A stretch of DNA of 64,000 nt, from positions 992,001 to 1,056,000 of the forward strand of contig NZ_QPIG01000001.1 in the NCBI RefSeq assembly GCF_003337215.1, in the 5' to 3' direction. The stretch's first letter is position 1, and every line of letters starts with the position of its first letter. A program made the translations under genes and the position numbers. Positions 17,162 through 26,031 of this stretch are shown in pieces. The notes beneath the pieces are model-generated. The model did no database searches. It had not been told where the DNA came from and saw only the letters and a list, made by a program, of their open reading frames with translations. This stretch comes from Oceanihabitans sediminis (GTDB taxonomy: Bacteria > Bacteroidota > Bacteroidia > Flavobacteriales > Flavobacteriaceae).

Positions 17162-17644
17162 ATGAACATGCATAAAGCACTAATTTTTCTCCTACTTTTA
17201 AGCATCACCTCTTGTGATTACTTTCATGTGAAGAAAACATCTTCCGAGGTTATTCTGCAAGAAGAACTAGAGGCTTTTAAATGGAATGAGGTAGATGTGT
17301 ACCCAAATTTTGCATCCTGTGGTAGCGATGAAAATAATGCTGGTAAAAAGGAGTGTTTTGAAAATACTTTAATAGCATCTATTTACGATGCCTTTGCTTC
17401 CGAAAATATTATTGTTACGCAAGATATTCAAGATACCATTCTCGTGCGTTTTGAAATTTCTGAACTCGGAAAACTAAGCCTGTTAGAAGCTAAAATAGAT
17501 TCCGTAACAACCTTAGAAATTCCCAACATGGAAAATATCTTGCATAAAAGCCTAGAGGGGCTTCCGGAAATTTATCCAGCCATTAAAAGAGGGCAGCAAG
17601 TAAAAACGCAGTTTACACTACCTATACGAATTCAAGTAGATTAA
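17162..17644 (+). CDS. Lipoprotein with TonB C-terminal-like domain
   Basis: The start at 17162 (MNMHKALIF) puts a signal peptide with lipobox SITSC directly at the N-terminus; a longer frame upstream would add 14 residues before it. The mature protein is about 142 residues. Its second half (VRFEISELGKLSLLEAKI, LPEIYPAIKRGQQVKTQFTL) follows the pattern of the TonB C-terminal fold: a strand, a helix with L-x-x-L-P, and G-x-x-V-x-x-x-F-T-L-P at the end. It has no TonB-type transmembrane anchor. It could be an envelope adaptor; the function is unknown. Confidence 0.6.
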   Translation: MNMHKALIFLLLLSITSCDYFHVKKTSSEVILQEELEAFKWNEVDVYPNFASCGSDENNAGKKECFENTLIASIYDAFASENIIVTQDIQDTILVRFEISELGKLSLLEAKIDSVTTLEIPNMENILHKSLEGLPEIYPAIKRGQQVKTQFTLPIRIQVD

Positions 17645-17693
17645 CAGCTTTCTTATTCCGCGAAAGCGAAAACTTCTAGAAGTTAGAATACTT

Positions 17694-18425
17694 TTAAAAC
17701 CGAATAGCTAATTTCTTCATCAGTCTTAAAATCTCTACATACAGCCAGATTAGAGATACTAAAAGACCCCAGGTAGCAAACCATTCTTTGCTTTTTGGAG
17801 CTCTATTCTTCTGTCTTTCTATATAATCAAAGTCTAATAATAAAGTCAGCGATGCAACAATGGCGGCGATGATATTGAAACCGATAGCAATCCAAGATAC
17901 TCCCCAAACAAAAGATTTTATTCCGAAGAAACTCAAAATCCATGAAATAATATATACCAAGAAAATACTAGCTGCTGAGCTTATAATCACGCTTCTCAGT
18001 TTTTTAGTTACTACGATAATTCTTGTCTGATATAAAACTAAAATGGTAAAAAAGGTGATAATGGTTACACCAATTGCTTGGTATGGCATATTAGGGAATT
18101 TCGCATAGGTATAACTGCTAATACCACCTAGAAAACAGCCTTTGGCTATAGCGTAAAGTGGAACTAATACCGGAGCCCAAAGTTGTTTGTAAGAAATTAT
18201 AATGCTAATAATTAAAGCGGCAATCATTCCGCCGTAAGTAAACCATTCTACATCGAATCCGTCACTATATAATTTCCAGATATATGCTGTAATGCTAGCG
18301 ACTATAGCTATACAACACATACATTTTATAAAGATGCCTGATACGGTCATCTTTTCGTTGGAAGATTTTCTGTCGTTCCAAAAATAATTGGAAAATGCTG
18401 GATTAGATGTTTTGCTAAATCGCAC
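17694..18425 (-). CDS. Bax inhibitor-1/YccA family membrane protein
   Basis: This 243-residue protein has seven predicted hydrophobic segments and matches the Bax1-I/YccA-like group (N-terminal RFSKTSNPAFSNYFW, later AKGCFLGGISSYTYAKFPN and LLLDFDYIERQKNRAPKSKEW). The acidic DFDYIE near the last helices is characteristic. Family members may regulate FtsH or conduct calcium; the role here is not known. It is convergent with the upstream lipoprotein gene and probably monocistronic. Confidence 0.88.
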   Translation of the reverse strand: MRFSKTSNPAFSNYFWNDRKSSNEKMTVSGIFIKCMCCIAIVASITAYIWKLYSDGFDVEWFTYGGMIAALIISIIISYKQLWAPVLVPLYAIAKGCFLGGISSYTYAKFPNMPYQAIGVTIITFFTILVLYQTRIIVVTKKLRSVIISSAASIFLVYIISWILSFFGIKSFVWGVSWIAIGFNIIAAIVASLTLLLDFDYIERQKNRAPKSKEWFATWGLLVSLIWLYVEILRLMKKLAIRF

Positions 18426-18487
18426 GATGTATTTGTTTTAGGCTAATAAAATTAGTGCTTGCGGCTGTATGTAAATCTACAAAATAA

Positions 18488-19615
18488 TTATTTGCTAAAA
18501 ACTCTTCCTTTCCACTTGTATTTGCCGAATACGGAAACAAAAACGATATACACACTAAACAAAGGGTATAGAAAACAACTGAAAAAATAAGCTGTCAGGT
18601 GGTGTTTCTGGTTGAAAAAACGAAGTGTTTTAAAAAGTAATATATAGTCTATAAAACACTTGCATATAAATAGAAATAAAAACAGCTGGAAGGAAAGGGC
18701 TTCTGCAAAGCTTAGAAGGAGCATACAAATTACAGAAGCATTCATTAGTAATACTAGAACACCGACAATTTTAGCAAAGGAGTTTTTGTAGTTAGTCGTT
18801 TTTGAGGCCCAGCGGACACGTTGGGAAATCAAATGGCTTACATTGTCTACTGGCTTGGTGCTTACTATAGCTTCTTGACATTTTAAATAATGCACTTTTT
18901 CGGGAGCTAGATTATGTGCTTTTTCTAACATAAAAATATCATCCCCACTGGCAATATCGTTGTTGCCTGCAAAGCCATTCGCAGTTTCAAAAAAATCTTT
19001 TTTATAAGCAAGATTAGCTCCATTGCATAAAAATGCTTGTTGTATCCCAAATCCGCCAATAGTAGCGCCTTGGAGACTTAAAAAATCTAATAACTGGAAG
19101 CGCTTAAAAAAGGTGTTTATGCTATGGTAGGTGACAGGTGCAATAATAAATTGCGTGTCGTTTCTCTGAATAAAAGCGTCAAAGCTATGTAGCCAGTATT
19201 TTGGTAAAATACAATCGGCATCTGTAGTAACAATCCATTGGTGTTTGGCGATTTTCATGGCAGCATTAATAGCGTCCTTTTTGGGAGAATTACTTTTTCG
19301 AATATTGTCTATTACTTTTATTTGTACGGATGTTTCCTTTAAAAACTTTTCAAGGATGGTAAGAGAGGCGTCTTCTGAAGCGTCGTTCACTAAAATCACT
19401 TCCATTAAATCTTTCTGATAGTCTAATGCTTCTATGGAATTTAAAAGTGCTGCTAAATTTTCCGCTTCATTTCTAAAGGGAATAATTACCGAAAAACTAG
19501 TTTTAGCATCCGTTTCTTCTATAGGCAAGGTTTTCAATTTATCAAAGCCTAGGATAAAAGCGCCTATTAAAAAAACATAGGCTAAGCTGATGCAAATAAA
19601 TAAGATGCTAATCAT
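18488..19615 (-). CDS. Membrane glycosyltransferase, family 2
   Basis: This 375-residue enzyme has one N-terminal membrane helix, a GT2 domain and about three C-terminal helices. Motifs are VIIPFRNEAENL, VNDASEDAS, TTDADCILP (D-x-D) and the QRVRWASK (Q-x-x-R-W) acceptor motif. This points to a processive or lipid-linked transferase. The gene overlaps the upstream UPF0104 gene by four bases, so they are co-translated. The sugar and acceptor are unknown; partners of this kind often build membrane glycolipids. Confidence 0.85.
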   Translation of the reverse strand: MISILFICISLAYVFLIGAFILGFDKLKTLPIEETDAKTSFSVIIPFRNEAENLAALLNSIEALDYQKDLMEVILVNDASEDASLTILEKFLKETSVQIKVIDNIRKSNSPKKDAINAAMKIAKHQWIVTTDADCILPKYWLHSFDAFIQRNDTQFIIAPVTYHSINTFFKRFQLLDFLSLQGATIGGFGIQQAFLCNGANLAYKKDFFETANGFAGNNDIASGDDIFMLEKAHNLAPEKVHYLKCQEAIVSTKPVDNVSHLISQRVRWASKTTNYKNSFAKIVGVLVLLMNASVICMLLLSFAEALSFQLFLFLFICKCFIDYILLFKTLRFFNQKHHLTAYFFSCFLYPLFSVYIVFVSVFGKYKWKGRVFSK

Positions 19616-20583
19616 GCGTTTTTGGTTTTTGGTAGTTTAAATGTAAGTACATAAAAGCTCCCAAGGATGCTTGGTAGTACAAAATTCAAAATCCACATGA
19701 GTAATATAATACTTAAAATAGTGAAGGTATCTACACCAATTTGCGTAAAAATATAAACCGCGACACTTCCTTTAATAAGTACATCAAAAATAAAAATGGA
19801 AGGGATGATAGAAGCTAATAAATACATGCTTGTAATTGCTATCATTGCATCTAAATAACTGATTTCTATCCCGAAAATGCCAAGTAAGAAATAAAACTGA
19901 AAGGAGAATACGAAATATCTTAAAAGGGATAATAAAAAAGTAGAAGCCTTTATTGGAAAGGAAAGCTTCTGGATAAAACATATGATTTTATCGATAGAAA
20001 ATCCCTTTATCTTAAACCGATTTTGTTTTATTCCAAATAGGAAAAGTAAAACAAGAAGTAGCGCTACAGCCAGTAGTCTAATAGTTTTTAGATAATTGAT
20101 TTCTATTGGGTGTGCTGTAGTGAAATAATACAATCCGATACTTCCTAAAAGGACAGTTATGAGCATTTGAGCGGTGTTTCCAATAAAATTTAGAAGTAGA
20201 ATTTGTTTTCTGTATTTAGAAGTAAAATACAAAGCTTTTGCGCCATAATCTCCAATTCTGTTTGGAGTAAAAAGCGAAGCTGTCAAGGCGCCTAAACTTT
20301 GTTTTAATGCTTCGTTAAAAGATATTTTTTTAATAGCCTGTACTAAAATCTGCCATTTGAATATTTCTAAAACCCAATTCATTCCGCTTAAAAGTAGCAG
20401 GAAAAAGATGTTTTTGAGTGAAAAAACACGCTTTTCGTTTAAAAAATGGATAAATTCATTGAAATCTATTTCTTTATTAGAAGTTAGTTTGTTGTAGATA
20501 AAATAAAAAGCGCCAAATACAATGCTTAATTTAATAAGTACAAAAAAGAAATGTTTAGTTTTGTAAGGTAGCGCTTTATACAT
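19612..20583 (-). CDS. UPF0104 / lysylphosphatidylglycerol synthase-type membrane protein
   Basis: This 323-residue integral membrane protein has about eight helices and the family signature around LTASLFTPNRIGDYGAKALYF (positions about 90-112). The fold is that of the flippase domain of MprF and related proteins. It lacks the MprF synthase domain. It overlaps the following GT2 gene by four bases, suggesting that the pair makes and flips a lipid-linked product. Only 38 bases separate its start from the divergent barrel-protein gene. Confidence 0.82.
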   Translation of the reverse strand: MYKALPYKTKHFFFVLIKLSIVFGAFYFIYNKLTSNKEIDFNEFIHFLNEKRVFSLKNIFFLLLLSGMNWVLEIFKWQILVQAIKKISFNEALKQSLGALTASLFTPNRIGDYGAKALYFTSKYRKQILLLNFIGNTAQMLITVLLGSIGLYYFTTAHPIEINYLKTIRLLAVALLLVLLFLFGIKQNRFKIKGFSIDKIICFIQKLSFPIKASTFLLSLLRYFVFSFQFYFLLGIFGIEISYLDAMIAITSMYLLASIIPSIFIFDVLIKGSVAVYIFTQIGVDTFTILSIILLMWILNFVLPSILGSFYVLTFKLPKTKNA

Positions 20584-20621
20584 ACGGTGCTAAAAAGCGC
20601 AAAATAAAACAATATTGCCTT

Positions 20622-21263
20622 ATGAACATATCAAATACTAGAATTAAGCAATTGCTTTTATTTCTACTTGTTGGTTTTTTTAGTTTTTCAGGTTTTTCGC
20701 AAAGCGAAACCAATACTTGGAAAGCGCAATTAGCTGTAGGTGTTAATAGTCCGAATCAAAGTGCTTTTGTAGCAAACTTTAAAGCAAAATCGGTAAATAT
20801 GCCAACAGTTAATCTAGGGCTGCAACGAATGTTTAGTAGAAGGCTTGGTGCGAAATTAGACTATGGTTTTAATAGGATTTCTGATGTAGATAATACCAAA
20901 TCGCCTGCCTTTAAACTGAACTATTCTAGAGTAAACGCACAGCTTGTGTACGACTTAGGGGATGTGATTAGATTGTCTAATAATTTAGCCATTGTTGGTC
21001 ATGCGGGTCCGGGATATAGCTGGGTAAAACCGCTAGGAGACTATGCAGGGAACGATACTTCCTTTTTAAATCTTATGGGTGGATTAGAATTTCATTACGG
21101 ACTTTCAAGAACGCTTTCGCTGTTTTTGGATGCTTCTTATATTTATAGCCTTGGTGGAGATTATGACCCTATTTCAGATGGATTTGGGTCCTTCAACGGA
21201 AACCTTATAACTGCAACCGTAGGTCTTTCCTTTTCATTAAGTGGTTGTTATTTTTGTGAATAA
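20622..21263 (+). CDS. Outer membrane beta-barrel protein
   Basis: This 213-residue protein has a signal peptide (to about residue 27, ending GFSQ) followed by alternating beta strands typical of an OmpA/OmpW-like eight-stranded barrel (AQLAVGVNSP, RLGAKLDYGFNR, AIVGHAGPGYSW, LNLMGGLEFHYG, LSLFLDASYIYSLGGDY). The last strand ends in an unusual C-terminal CYFCE. Its stop codon overlaps the ruvC start (TAATG), so it is in an operon with ruvC and hemW. The role is unknown. Confidence 0.8.
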   Translation: MNISNTRIKQLLLFLLVGFFSFSGFSQSETNTWKAQLAVGVNSPNQSAFVANFKAKSVNMPTVNLGLQRMFSRRLGAKLDYGFNRISDVDNTKSPAFKLNYSRVNAQLVYDLGDVIRLSNNLAIVGHAGPGYSWVKPLGDYAGNDTSFLNLMGGLEFHYGLSRTLSLFLDASYIYSLGGDYDPISDGFGSFNGNLITATVGLSFSLSGCYFCE

Positions 21264-21817
21264 TGAGTGAAGAAAAAATTATTTTAGGAATAGATCCAGG
21301 GACAACCATCATGGGTTTCGGACTCATAAGAGTGAAAAATAAAAAGATGGAGTTTCTGCAGTTGAATGAGTTGGATTTAAAGAAATACAGCGATCATTAC
21401 CTGAAGCTGAAGCTTATTTTTGAAAGAACTATCGAGTTGATTGACACGCATCATCCAGATGAAATTGCTATTGAAGCGCCTTTCTTTGGAAAAAACGTGC
21501 AGAGTATGTTGAAGCTTGGTAGAGCACAAGGAGTGGCTATGGCAGCAGGACTTTCAAGAGAAATCCCGATTACCGAATACCTGCCTAAGAAGATAAAAAT
21601 GGCAATCACCGGAAATGGTAATGCTAGTAAGGAACAGGTTGCTAAGATGCTTCAGAGTTTATTGGGCTTAAAGACAATTCCCAAAAACCTAGATGCTACC
21701 GATGGTTTGGCGGCAGCAGTTTGTCATTTCTATAATTCCGGAAAGGTTACTGTAGGGAAAAGTTATTCCGGTTGGGATAGCTTTGTAAAACAGAATCAAG
21801 ACAGAGTAAAAAAATAG
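21263..21817 (+). CDS. ruvC: Crossover junction endodeoxyribonuclease RuvC
   Basis: RuvC resolves Holliday junctions after RuvAB branch migration. At 184 residues it shows the RNase H-like fold with catalytic Asp11 (GIDPGT), a Glu in IAIEAPFF, and a C-terminal DATDGLAAAVCH that supplies the last two acidic residues. The start codon overlaps the stop of the preceding barrel gene. The hemW coding frame begins about 22 bases after the ruvC stop, so translation may be coupled. Confidence 0.95.
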   Translation: MSEEKIILGIDPGTTIMGFGLIRVKNKKMEFLQLNELDLKKYSDHYLKLKLIFERTIELIDTHHPDEIAIEAPFFGKNVQSMLKLGRAQGVAMAAGLSREIPITEYLPKKIKMAITGNGNASKEQVAKMLQSLLGLKTIPKNLDATDGLAAAVCHFYNSGKVTVGKSYSGWDSFVKQNQDRVKK

Positions 21818-21839
21818 TTTTCATTTAAAACCCAAAGGT

Positions 21840-22982
21840 ATCTCAGGTATTTATATACATATTCCGTTTTGTAAGCAAGCATGTTTTTATTGCGACTTTC
21901 ACTTTTCTACTTCTATGAAGAAGAAGGAAGAGCTTATTCAGGCACTTGTAAAAGAATTAGAAATTCGTAAAGAGGAGTTGCTAAATCAAGAAATTGAAAC
22001 CATTTATTTTGGAGGAGGTACACCGTCTTTACTTTCTAATGAAGAAATAGAATTATTGCTAAAAGCGATTCAGAAACACTATCAAGTGATTGAAAATCCT
22101 GAAATAACCTTAGAAGCTAATCCGGATGACTTAACAGAAGATCGAATTGTATCGCTATCTAAAACGGCTATCAACCGATTAAGCATCGGAATTCAATCTT
22201 TTTTTGAGGAGGATTTGCAAAGCATGAATAGAGCACATAATGCTAATGAAGCAGAAAAGTGTTTAGAAATTGCAAGGCAATATTACGATAATATTACCAT
22301 TGACTTGATATACGGAATTCCGAATATGTCTCTTGAGAAATGGCATCAAAATTTACAAAAAGCTTTTCGTTTTGGTATAAATCATATTTCGAGTTATGCC
22401 TTGACGGTAGAGCCTAAAACGGCTTTGGCTACTTTTATTAAAAAAGGAAGTTATCCGCCAATAGATGAGGATTTAGCTTTAGAGCATTTTAATCACTTGG
22501 TTTCAGAAACCGGAAAACAAGGTTTTGTTCATTATGAAACTTCCAATTTCGGAAAACCTAACTACTTTTCTAAGCATAATACCAGTTACTGGAAAGGGAA
22601 AAGCTATATCGGTATAGGGCCTTCGGCACACTCCTTTAGTAAAACACAGCGTAGTTGGAATGTAGCAAACAATACGAAATACATACAAGATATTCAGAAG
22701 CATATACTGCCAAGTACTGTTGAAACATTAAGTACCAAAGATCGGTATAATGAGTATGTGATGACTGGCCTAAGAACGATTTGGGGTGTTTCATTACAGA
22801 AAATAGAACAAGAATTTGGCGAAGTGTATTTAAAATATATATTAAAAGCTTCCCAGAAATATATAGATCAGGAGTTATTAGAAGTAAAACAGGCAGCAAT
22901 GGAGACTACAGAAATATTAAAAACAACTTTAAAAGGGGCATTTTTAGTTGACGGAATTGCTTCTGAGCTATTTATGATTTAG
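21840..22982 (+). CDS. hemW: HemW-type radical SAM protein with non-canonical start
   Basis: HemW is a radical SAM heme chaperone related to coproporphyrinogen dehydrogenase. The cluster motif CKQACFYC (Cys11, 15, 18 in this numbering) is encoded at about 21870-21893, before the first ATG (21915). The frame is open back to a stop at 21807-21809 but contains no ATG, GTG or TTG there. Homologues begin M-x-G-I-Y-I-H-I-P-F-C, which places the start at ATC (21840) or, less well, ATT (21849). The predicted length of 380 residues fits the family. The rest shows FGGGTPS, the RLSIGIQSF stretch and the HemW C-terminal domain. Confidence 0.85.
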   Translation: MSGIYIHIPFCKQACFYCDFHFSTSMKKKEELIQALVKELEIRKEELLNQEIETIYFGGGTPSLLSNEEIELLLKAIQKHYQVIENPEITLEANPDDLTEDRIVSLSKTAINRLSIGIQSFFEEDLQSMNRAHNANEAEKCLEIARQYYDNITIDLIYGIPNMSLEKWHQNLQKAFRFGINHISSYALTVEPKTALATFIKKGSYPPIDEDLALEHFNHLVSETGKQGFVHYETSNFGKPNYFSKHNTSYWKGKSYIGIGPSAHSFSKTQRSWNVANNTKYIQDIQKHILPSTVETLSTKDRYNEYVMTGLRTIWGVSLQKIEQEFGEVYLKYILKASQKYIDQELLEVKQAAMETTEILKTTLKGAFLVDGIASELFMI

Positions 22983-23033
22983 TATATTTGAAAGAACAGA
23001 TTTTAAAAAATAATTTAGATAAATTCAGCTTAG

Positions 23034-23786
23034 ATGATTGCAACCATTGAAACGAACTCTCAGAAATATAAGATCAATTTCTCAAAACCTATAGATATTT
23101 CGATACCGCTTATTGCATCCAAAAACAACGTAAATGCTTGGTATATTGATAGCCCTAAGATAGAGCCTGTGCAAGATGAAGGGTGGATTGCAAGTGTAAA
23201 AGAAGGGGCAAGTATTAATTTCAATAATATTTATTTTAATCCACATGCACATGGTACGCATACCGAGTGTGTTGGTCATATTGTAGAAAAAGTGCATTCT
23301 ATAAATACTAGTTTACAGAAGTTTTTCTTTTTAGCTGAAGTCATTACTGTTGCACCAGAAAAGCAGGGGGAGGACTTTGTGATTTCTAAAAAACAATTGC
23401 AATTTGCTTTAGGGAATAAAAAGCGAAAAGCAGTAATTATTAGAACGCTCCCAAATACTTCAGAAAAACTATCTAAGCAGTATTCGCATACCAATCCGCC
23501 TTATTTATTAGAGGAGGCTGCAATTTATTTAAGGGAAAAAGGAGTTGACCACCTTTTGGTGGATATGCCTAGTGTAGACAAGGAAAAGGATGGCGGAGAG
23601 TTGTTAGCGCATAATGCCTTTTGGAATACTAGCCAGAAAGTACGATTGAAAGCAACTATTACCGAATTTATATTTGTACCTAATACGGTGGAAGACGGAA
23701 CCTATTTTTTAAATTTACAAATAGCTCCTTTTGAAAATGATGCTTCCCCTAGTAAGCCAATATTGTATAAAATTATAGAGAAGTAA
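23034..23786 (+). CDS. Cyclase-family (kynurenine formamidase-like) hydrolase
   Basis: The family (PF04199) consists of metal-dependent amidohydrolases such as bacterial kynurenine formamidase. The 250 residues include the metal-binding HAHGTHTE (about 74-81), which matches H-x-G-T-H-x-D/E. A second conserved stretch is VDMPSVDKEKDGGEL. The segment KPIDISIPL near the N-terminus is also typical. No other kynurenine pathway gene is nearby, so the substrate is open. It follows hemW by 51 bases on the same strand. Confidence 0.82.
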   Translation: MIATIETNSQKYKINFSKPIDISIPLIASKNNVNAWYIDSPKIEPVQDEGWIASVKEGASINFNNIYFNPHAHGTHTECVGHIVEKVHSINTSLQKFFFLAEVITVAPEKQGEDFVISKKQLQFALGNKKRKAVIIRTLPNTSEKLSKQYSHTNPPYLLEEAAIYLREKGVDHLLVDMPSVDKEKDGGELLAHNAFWNTSQKVRLKATITEFIFVPNTVEDGTYFLNLQIAPFENDASPSKPILYKIIEK

Positions 23787-23873
23787 GAATTTTAAATGTG
23801 GTGTTTATTATGGCTTAAATTTTGTAGATAGTCCAATAATCACACATTTAACCCACGAATCAAGAATAAATTT

Positions 23874-24485
23874 ATGGAAGCATTCTTAGGAATTATTATC
23901 GGAGCATTAGCTAGTTTGGGAGTTTATACCTATTTCAAATCGGTTAAAAAAAAGCAGTTAGTAGATTCGCAATCTCTGATACTTCTAGATAAAATTAAAA
24001 CCGTTTGTAAGTTTATTACGGTGGAAGGAGATTTTGCTGAAATTTACCATTATGAAGATGTAAAAGAACGATTCTTAAAGTTGGTTTCAAGTAAAAAGAA
24101 GGCTTTGGTTGTTATTAATGCAAAAGCTCATATAGGGTATGATTTAAGTAAAATTCAGTTGGAAGCAGATAAGCAAAACAAGAGGATTATACTAAAGCAT
24201 TTTCCGCAACCAGAAGTGCTTACTGTAGAAACAAACCTAAACTACTACGATAAAAAAGAGGGTTATTTTAATAAGTTTGAATCTTCGGATTTAACCGGTC
24301 TCCATAAGGAAGCTAAGCAACATATTATAGATAAGGTTCCTGCTAGCGGATTAATTCAAGTGGCACAAAAGGAAGCCTTAGAAACCATTCTGCTTATAGA
24401 GAACATAGTGGAAACTATTGGTTGGAAACTAGACTATTCTGCTTTAAAGTTAGAGGAAACACAAACCAAACGAATAGAAAAGTAG
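23874..24485 (+). CDS. DUF4230 membrane-anchored protein
   Basis: This 203-residue protein starts with one transmembrane helix (AFLGIIIGALASLGVYTYF) without a clear cleavage site, so it is probably membrane-anchored. The rest fits DUF4230: ILLDKIKTVCKFITVEGDFAEIY, then KKALVVINAKAHIGYDLSKI, and a helical C-terminus. No function is known for the family. It ends three bases before the YjbR-like gene and is probably co-transcribed with it. Confidence 0.82.
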   Translation: MEAFLGIIIGALASLGVYTYFKSVKKKQLVDSQSLILLDKIKTVCKFITVEGDFAEIYHYEDVKERFLKLVSSKKKALVVINAKAHIGYDLSKIQLEADKQNKRIILKHFPQPEVLTVETNLNYYDKKEGYFNKFESSDLTGLHKEAKQHIIDKVPASGLIQVAQKEALETILLIENIVETIGWKLDYSALKLEETQTKRIEK

Positions 24486-24487
24486 TC

Positions 24488-24850
24488 ATGAATATCGAGC
24501 AGCTTCGAGAATACTGTCTGCACAAAAAGGGAGTGACAGAGCATTTTCCTTTTGATGAAACCACTTTGGTATTTAAAGTTCTTGATAAAATGTTTTTATT
24601 AACATCTTTAAAAGCTTGGGAAGAAGGAATACAATCTATCAACCTAAAGTGCAATCCAGAGTATGCACAAGAGCTTCGTGCAGCACATCCTTGTATTGCC
24701 CCAGGCTACCATATGAGTAAAAAACATTGGAATACTATACAACTTCACAATAGCCAATTACCCACTAAGTTTATTCTAGAACTTATAGACCATTCTTATG
24801 ATATGGTACTGAAGGGAATTCCTAAAAAATTACGTGACACTATAAAATAA
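24488..24850 (+). CDS. MmcQ/YjbR-family protein
   Basis: The start at 24488 yields MNIEQLREYCLHKKGVTE, the standard YjbR N-terminus; an ATG 66 bases upstream lies inside the preceding gene. At 120 residues it has the CyaY-like fold signature (EHFPFDETTLVFKVLDKMF, then the GYHMSKKHWNTI loop and a C-terminal SYDMVLKGIPKK helix). Members are described as possible DNA-binding proteins but the function is not settled. Confidence 0.88.
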   Translation: MNIEQLREYCLHKKGVTEHFPFDETTLVFKVLDKMFLLTSLKAWEEGIQSINLKCNPEYAQELRAAHPCIAPGYHMSKKHWNTIQLHNSQLPTKFILELIDHSYDMVLKGIPKKLRDTIK

Positions 24851-25002
24851 AATACTGATTACCAGTATGTTTGTTTTTAATTGCGTAAATTTACATGGTT
24901 TTATAAACCATTATTATTAATTCGATTAAGCTCGGCGTACATCTCAAATCTTTAGTTAAATCTACTTATAAGTTATTTAAACTAATTTAAATTTTTGAGA
25001 TT

Positions 25003-25827
25003 ATGAAAACAAGAAGAACAAACTTTTGGCTAGTAACATTGGTTTTAATGTTACTTATTCCCTCCTCAGCACTTTACTCACAAGATAAACCTGAAAGACC
25101 CAAGTATGTAGTAGTTACTACGATGCATTGGAATATGGATATGGAAGATTTTGATATGGACACCTGGAAGTCTATGGAAAAAGAAGTTATGGATAAGGTG
25201 ACTAGGAAAAACGAACATATTATTAGTGCAGGCTATTATTTGCATAGCTTTACTGCCGATAATACCGAGTTACTTTACGTGCATACCTACCCTTCTTGGG
25301 ATGCAATTGATAAGGCGGTTTTAAGAAATGAGGAGCTAAGAAAATTGGCTTGGCCAGACGATGCTAAACGAAAAGACTTTTTTAAGAAGTTAGGTTCTCA
25401 TTATGCTAATATGCATTCCGATGAAATTTATGCTCCTATGGATGGTGCTAAGATTTTAACTGAAAAACCTACTAAAGATCTTGTTCTATATGTTAGAAAA
25501 AGCCATTTTGCTTTTCCTGAAGATGGAAGTAAAAAAGAATTTGATGCCTTTTATAAAGAATATATAGAAAACGTGTTTCATAAAAATCAGTATATAAAAG
25601 GATATTATCCAAATGTACACGCATGGGGAGCAGATAAGACGGAGTTTGTTGAAGCGTTTTATTTAGACTCTTTAGATGATTTAGATGACATGTTGAAAAA
25701 TAACGGAGAATTATTTAAAAAGCATTGGGCCGATGAGGGTAAAAGAAAAGCCTTTGAAGAAAAAGCAAAAAGATATTTTACTGCGTATCATGGAGACTAT
25801 ATTTACACTTATGTGTCTGGTATTTAA
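25003..25827 (+). CDS. Secreted protein with two tandem similar domains
   Basis: A signal peptide (residues 1-27, ending LYSQ) is followed by two related domains of about 110 residues. Domain 1 carries ISAGYYLHSFTADNTELLYV and KRKDFFKKLGSHYANMHSDE; domain 2 carries IKGYYPNVHAWGADKTEFVE and KRKAFEEKAKRYFTAYHGDY at matching places. The pattern suggests an internal duplication of a ferredoxin-like (ABM/dimeric alpha-beta barrel) domain. The protein is rich in Tyr, Trp, Asp and Met. I do not recognise a characterised family. It is followed by a terminator and appears monocistronic. Confidence 0.7.
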   Translation: MKTRRTNFWLVTLVLMLLIPSSALYSQDKPERPKYVVVTTMHWNMDMEDFDMDTWKSMEKEVMDKVTRKNEHIISAGYYLHSFTADNTELLYVHTYPSWDAIDKAVLRNEELRKLAWPDDAKRKDFFKKLGSHYANMHSDEIYAPMDGAKILTEKPTKDLVLYVRKSHFAFPEDGSKKEFDAFYKEYIENVFHKNQYIKGYYPNVHAWGADKTEFVEAFYLDSLDDLDDMLKNNGELFKKHWADEGKRKAFEEKAKRYFTAYHGDYIYTYVSGI

Positions 25828-25852
25828 TTGGTAATGTTGTTTTTAGATTAGA

Positions 25853-25889
25853 AAAGAAGAATTGTTTTATTAAATGATTCTTCTTTTTT
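25853..25889 (+). terminator. Terminator after the tandem-domain gene
   Basis: AAAGAAGAAT (25853-25862) pairs with ATTCTTCTTT (25877-25886) around a 14-base loop, followed by T residues. Confidence 0.7.
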
Positions 25890-25973
25890 GTAGGAAAAAC
25901 TTGCTCTTATAAAGTATTGACCAAGTATAAAAGCCATTCATCGAAATTATGAAGGCGTCTTAATATATTCATC

Positions 25974-25981
25974 TATATTTG
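25974..25981 (+). promoter_or_regulatory. -7 element of the STAS pair
   Basis: TATATTTG matches TAnnTTTG and lies 50 bases upstream of the first STAS-like gene. A -33 TTG is not apparent. Confidence 0.5.
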
Positions 25982-26031
25982 ATTCTGATTAATAGCGCTT
26001 TACCTTTTTTATAGATTTAAAACTAAAAAAT

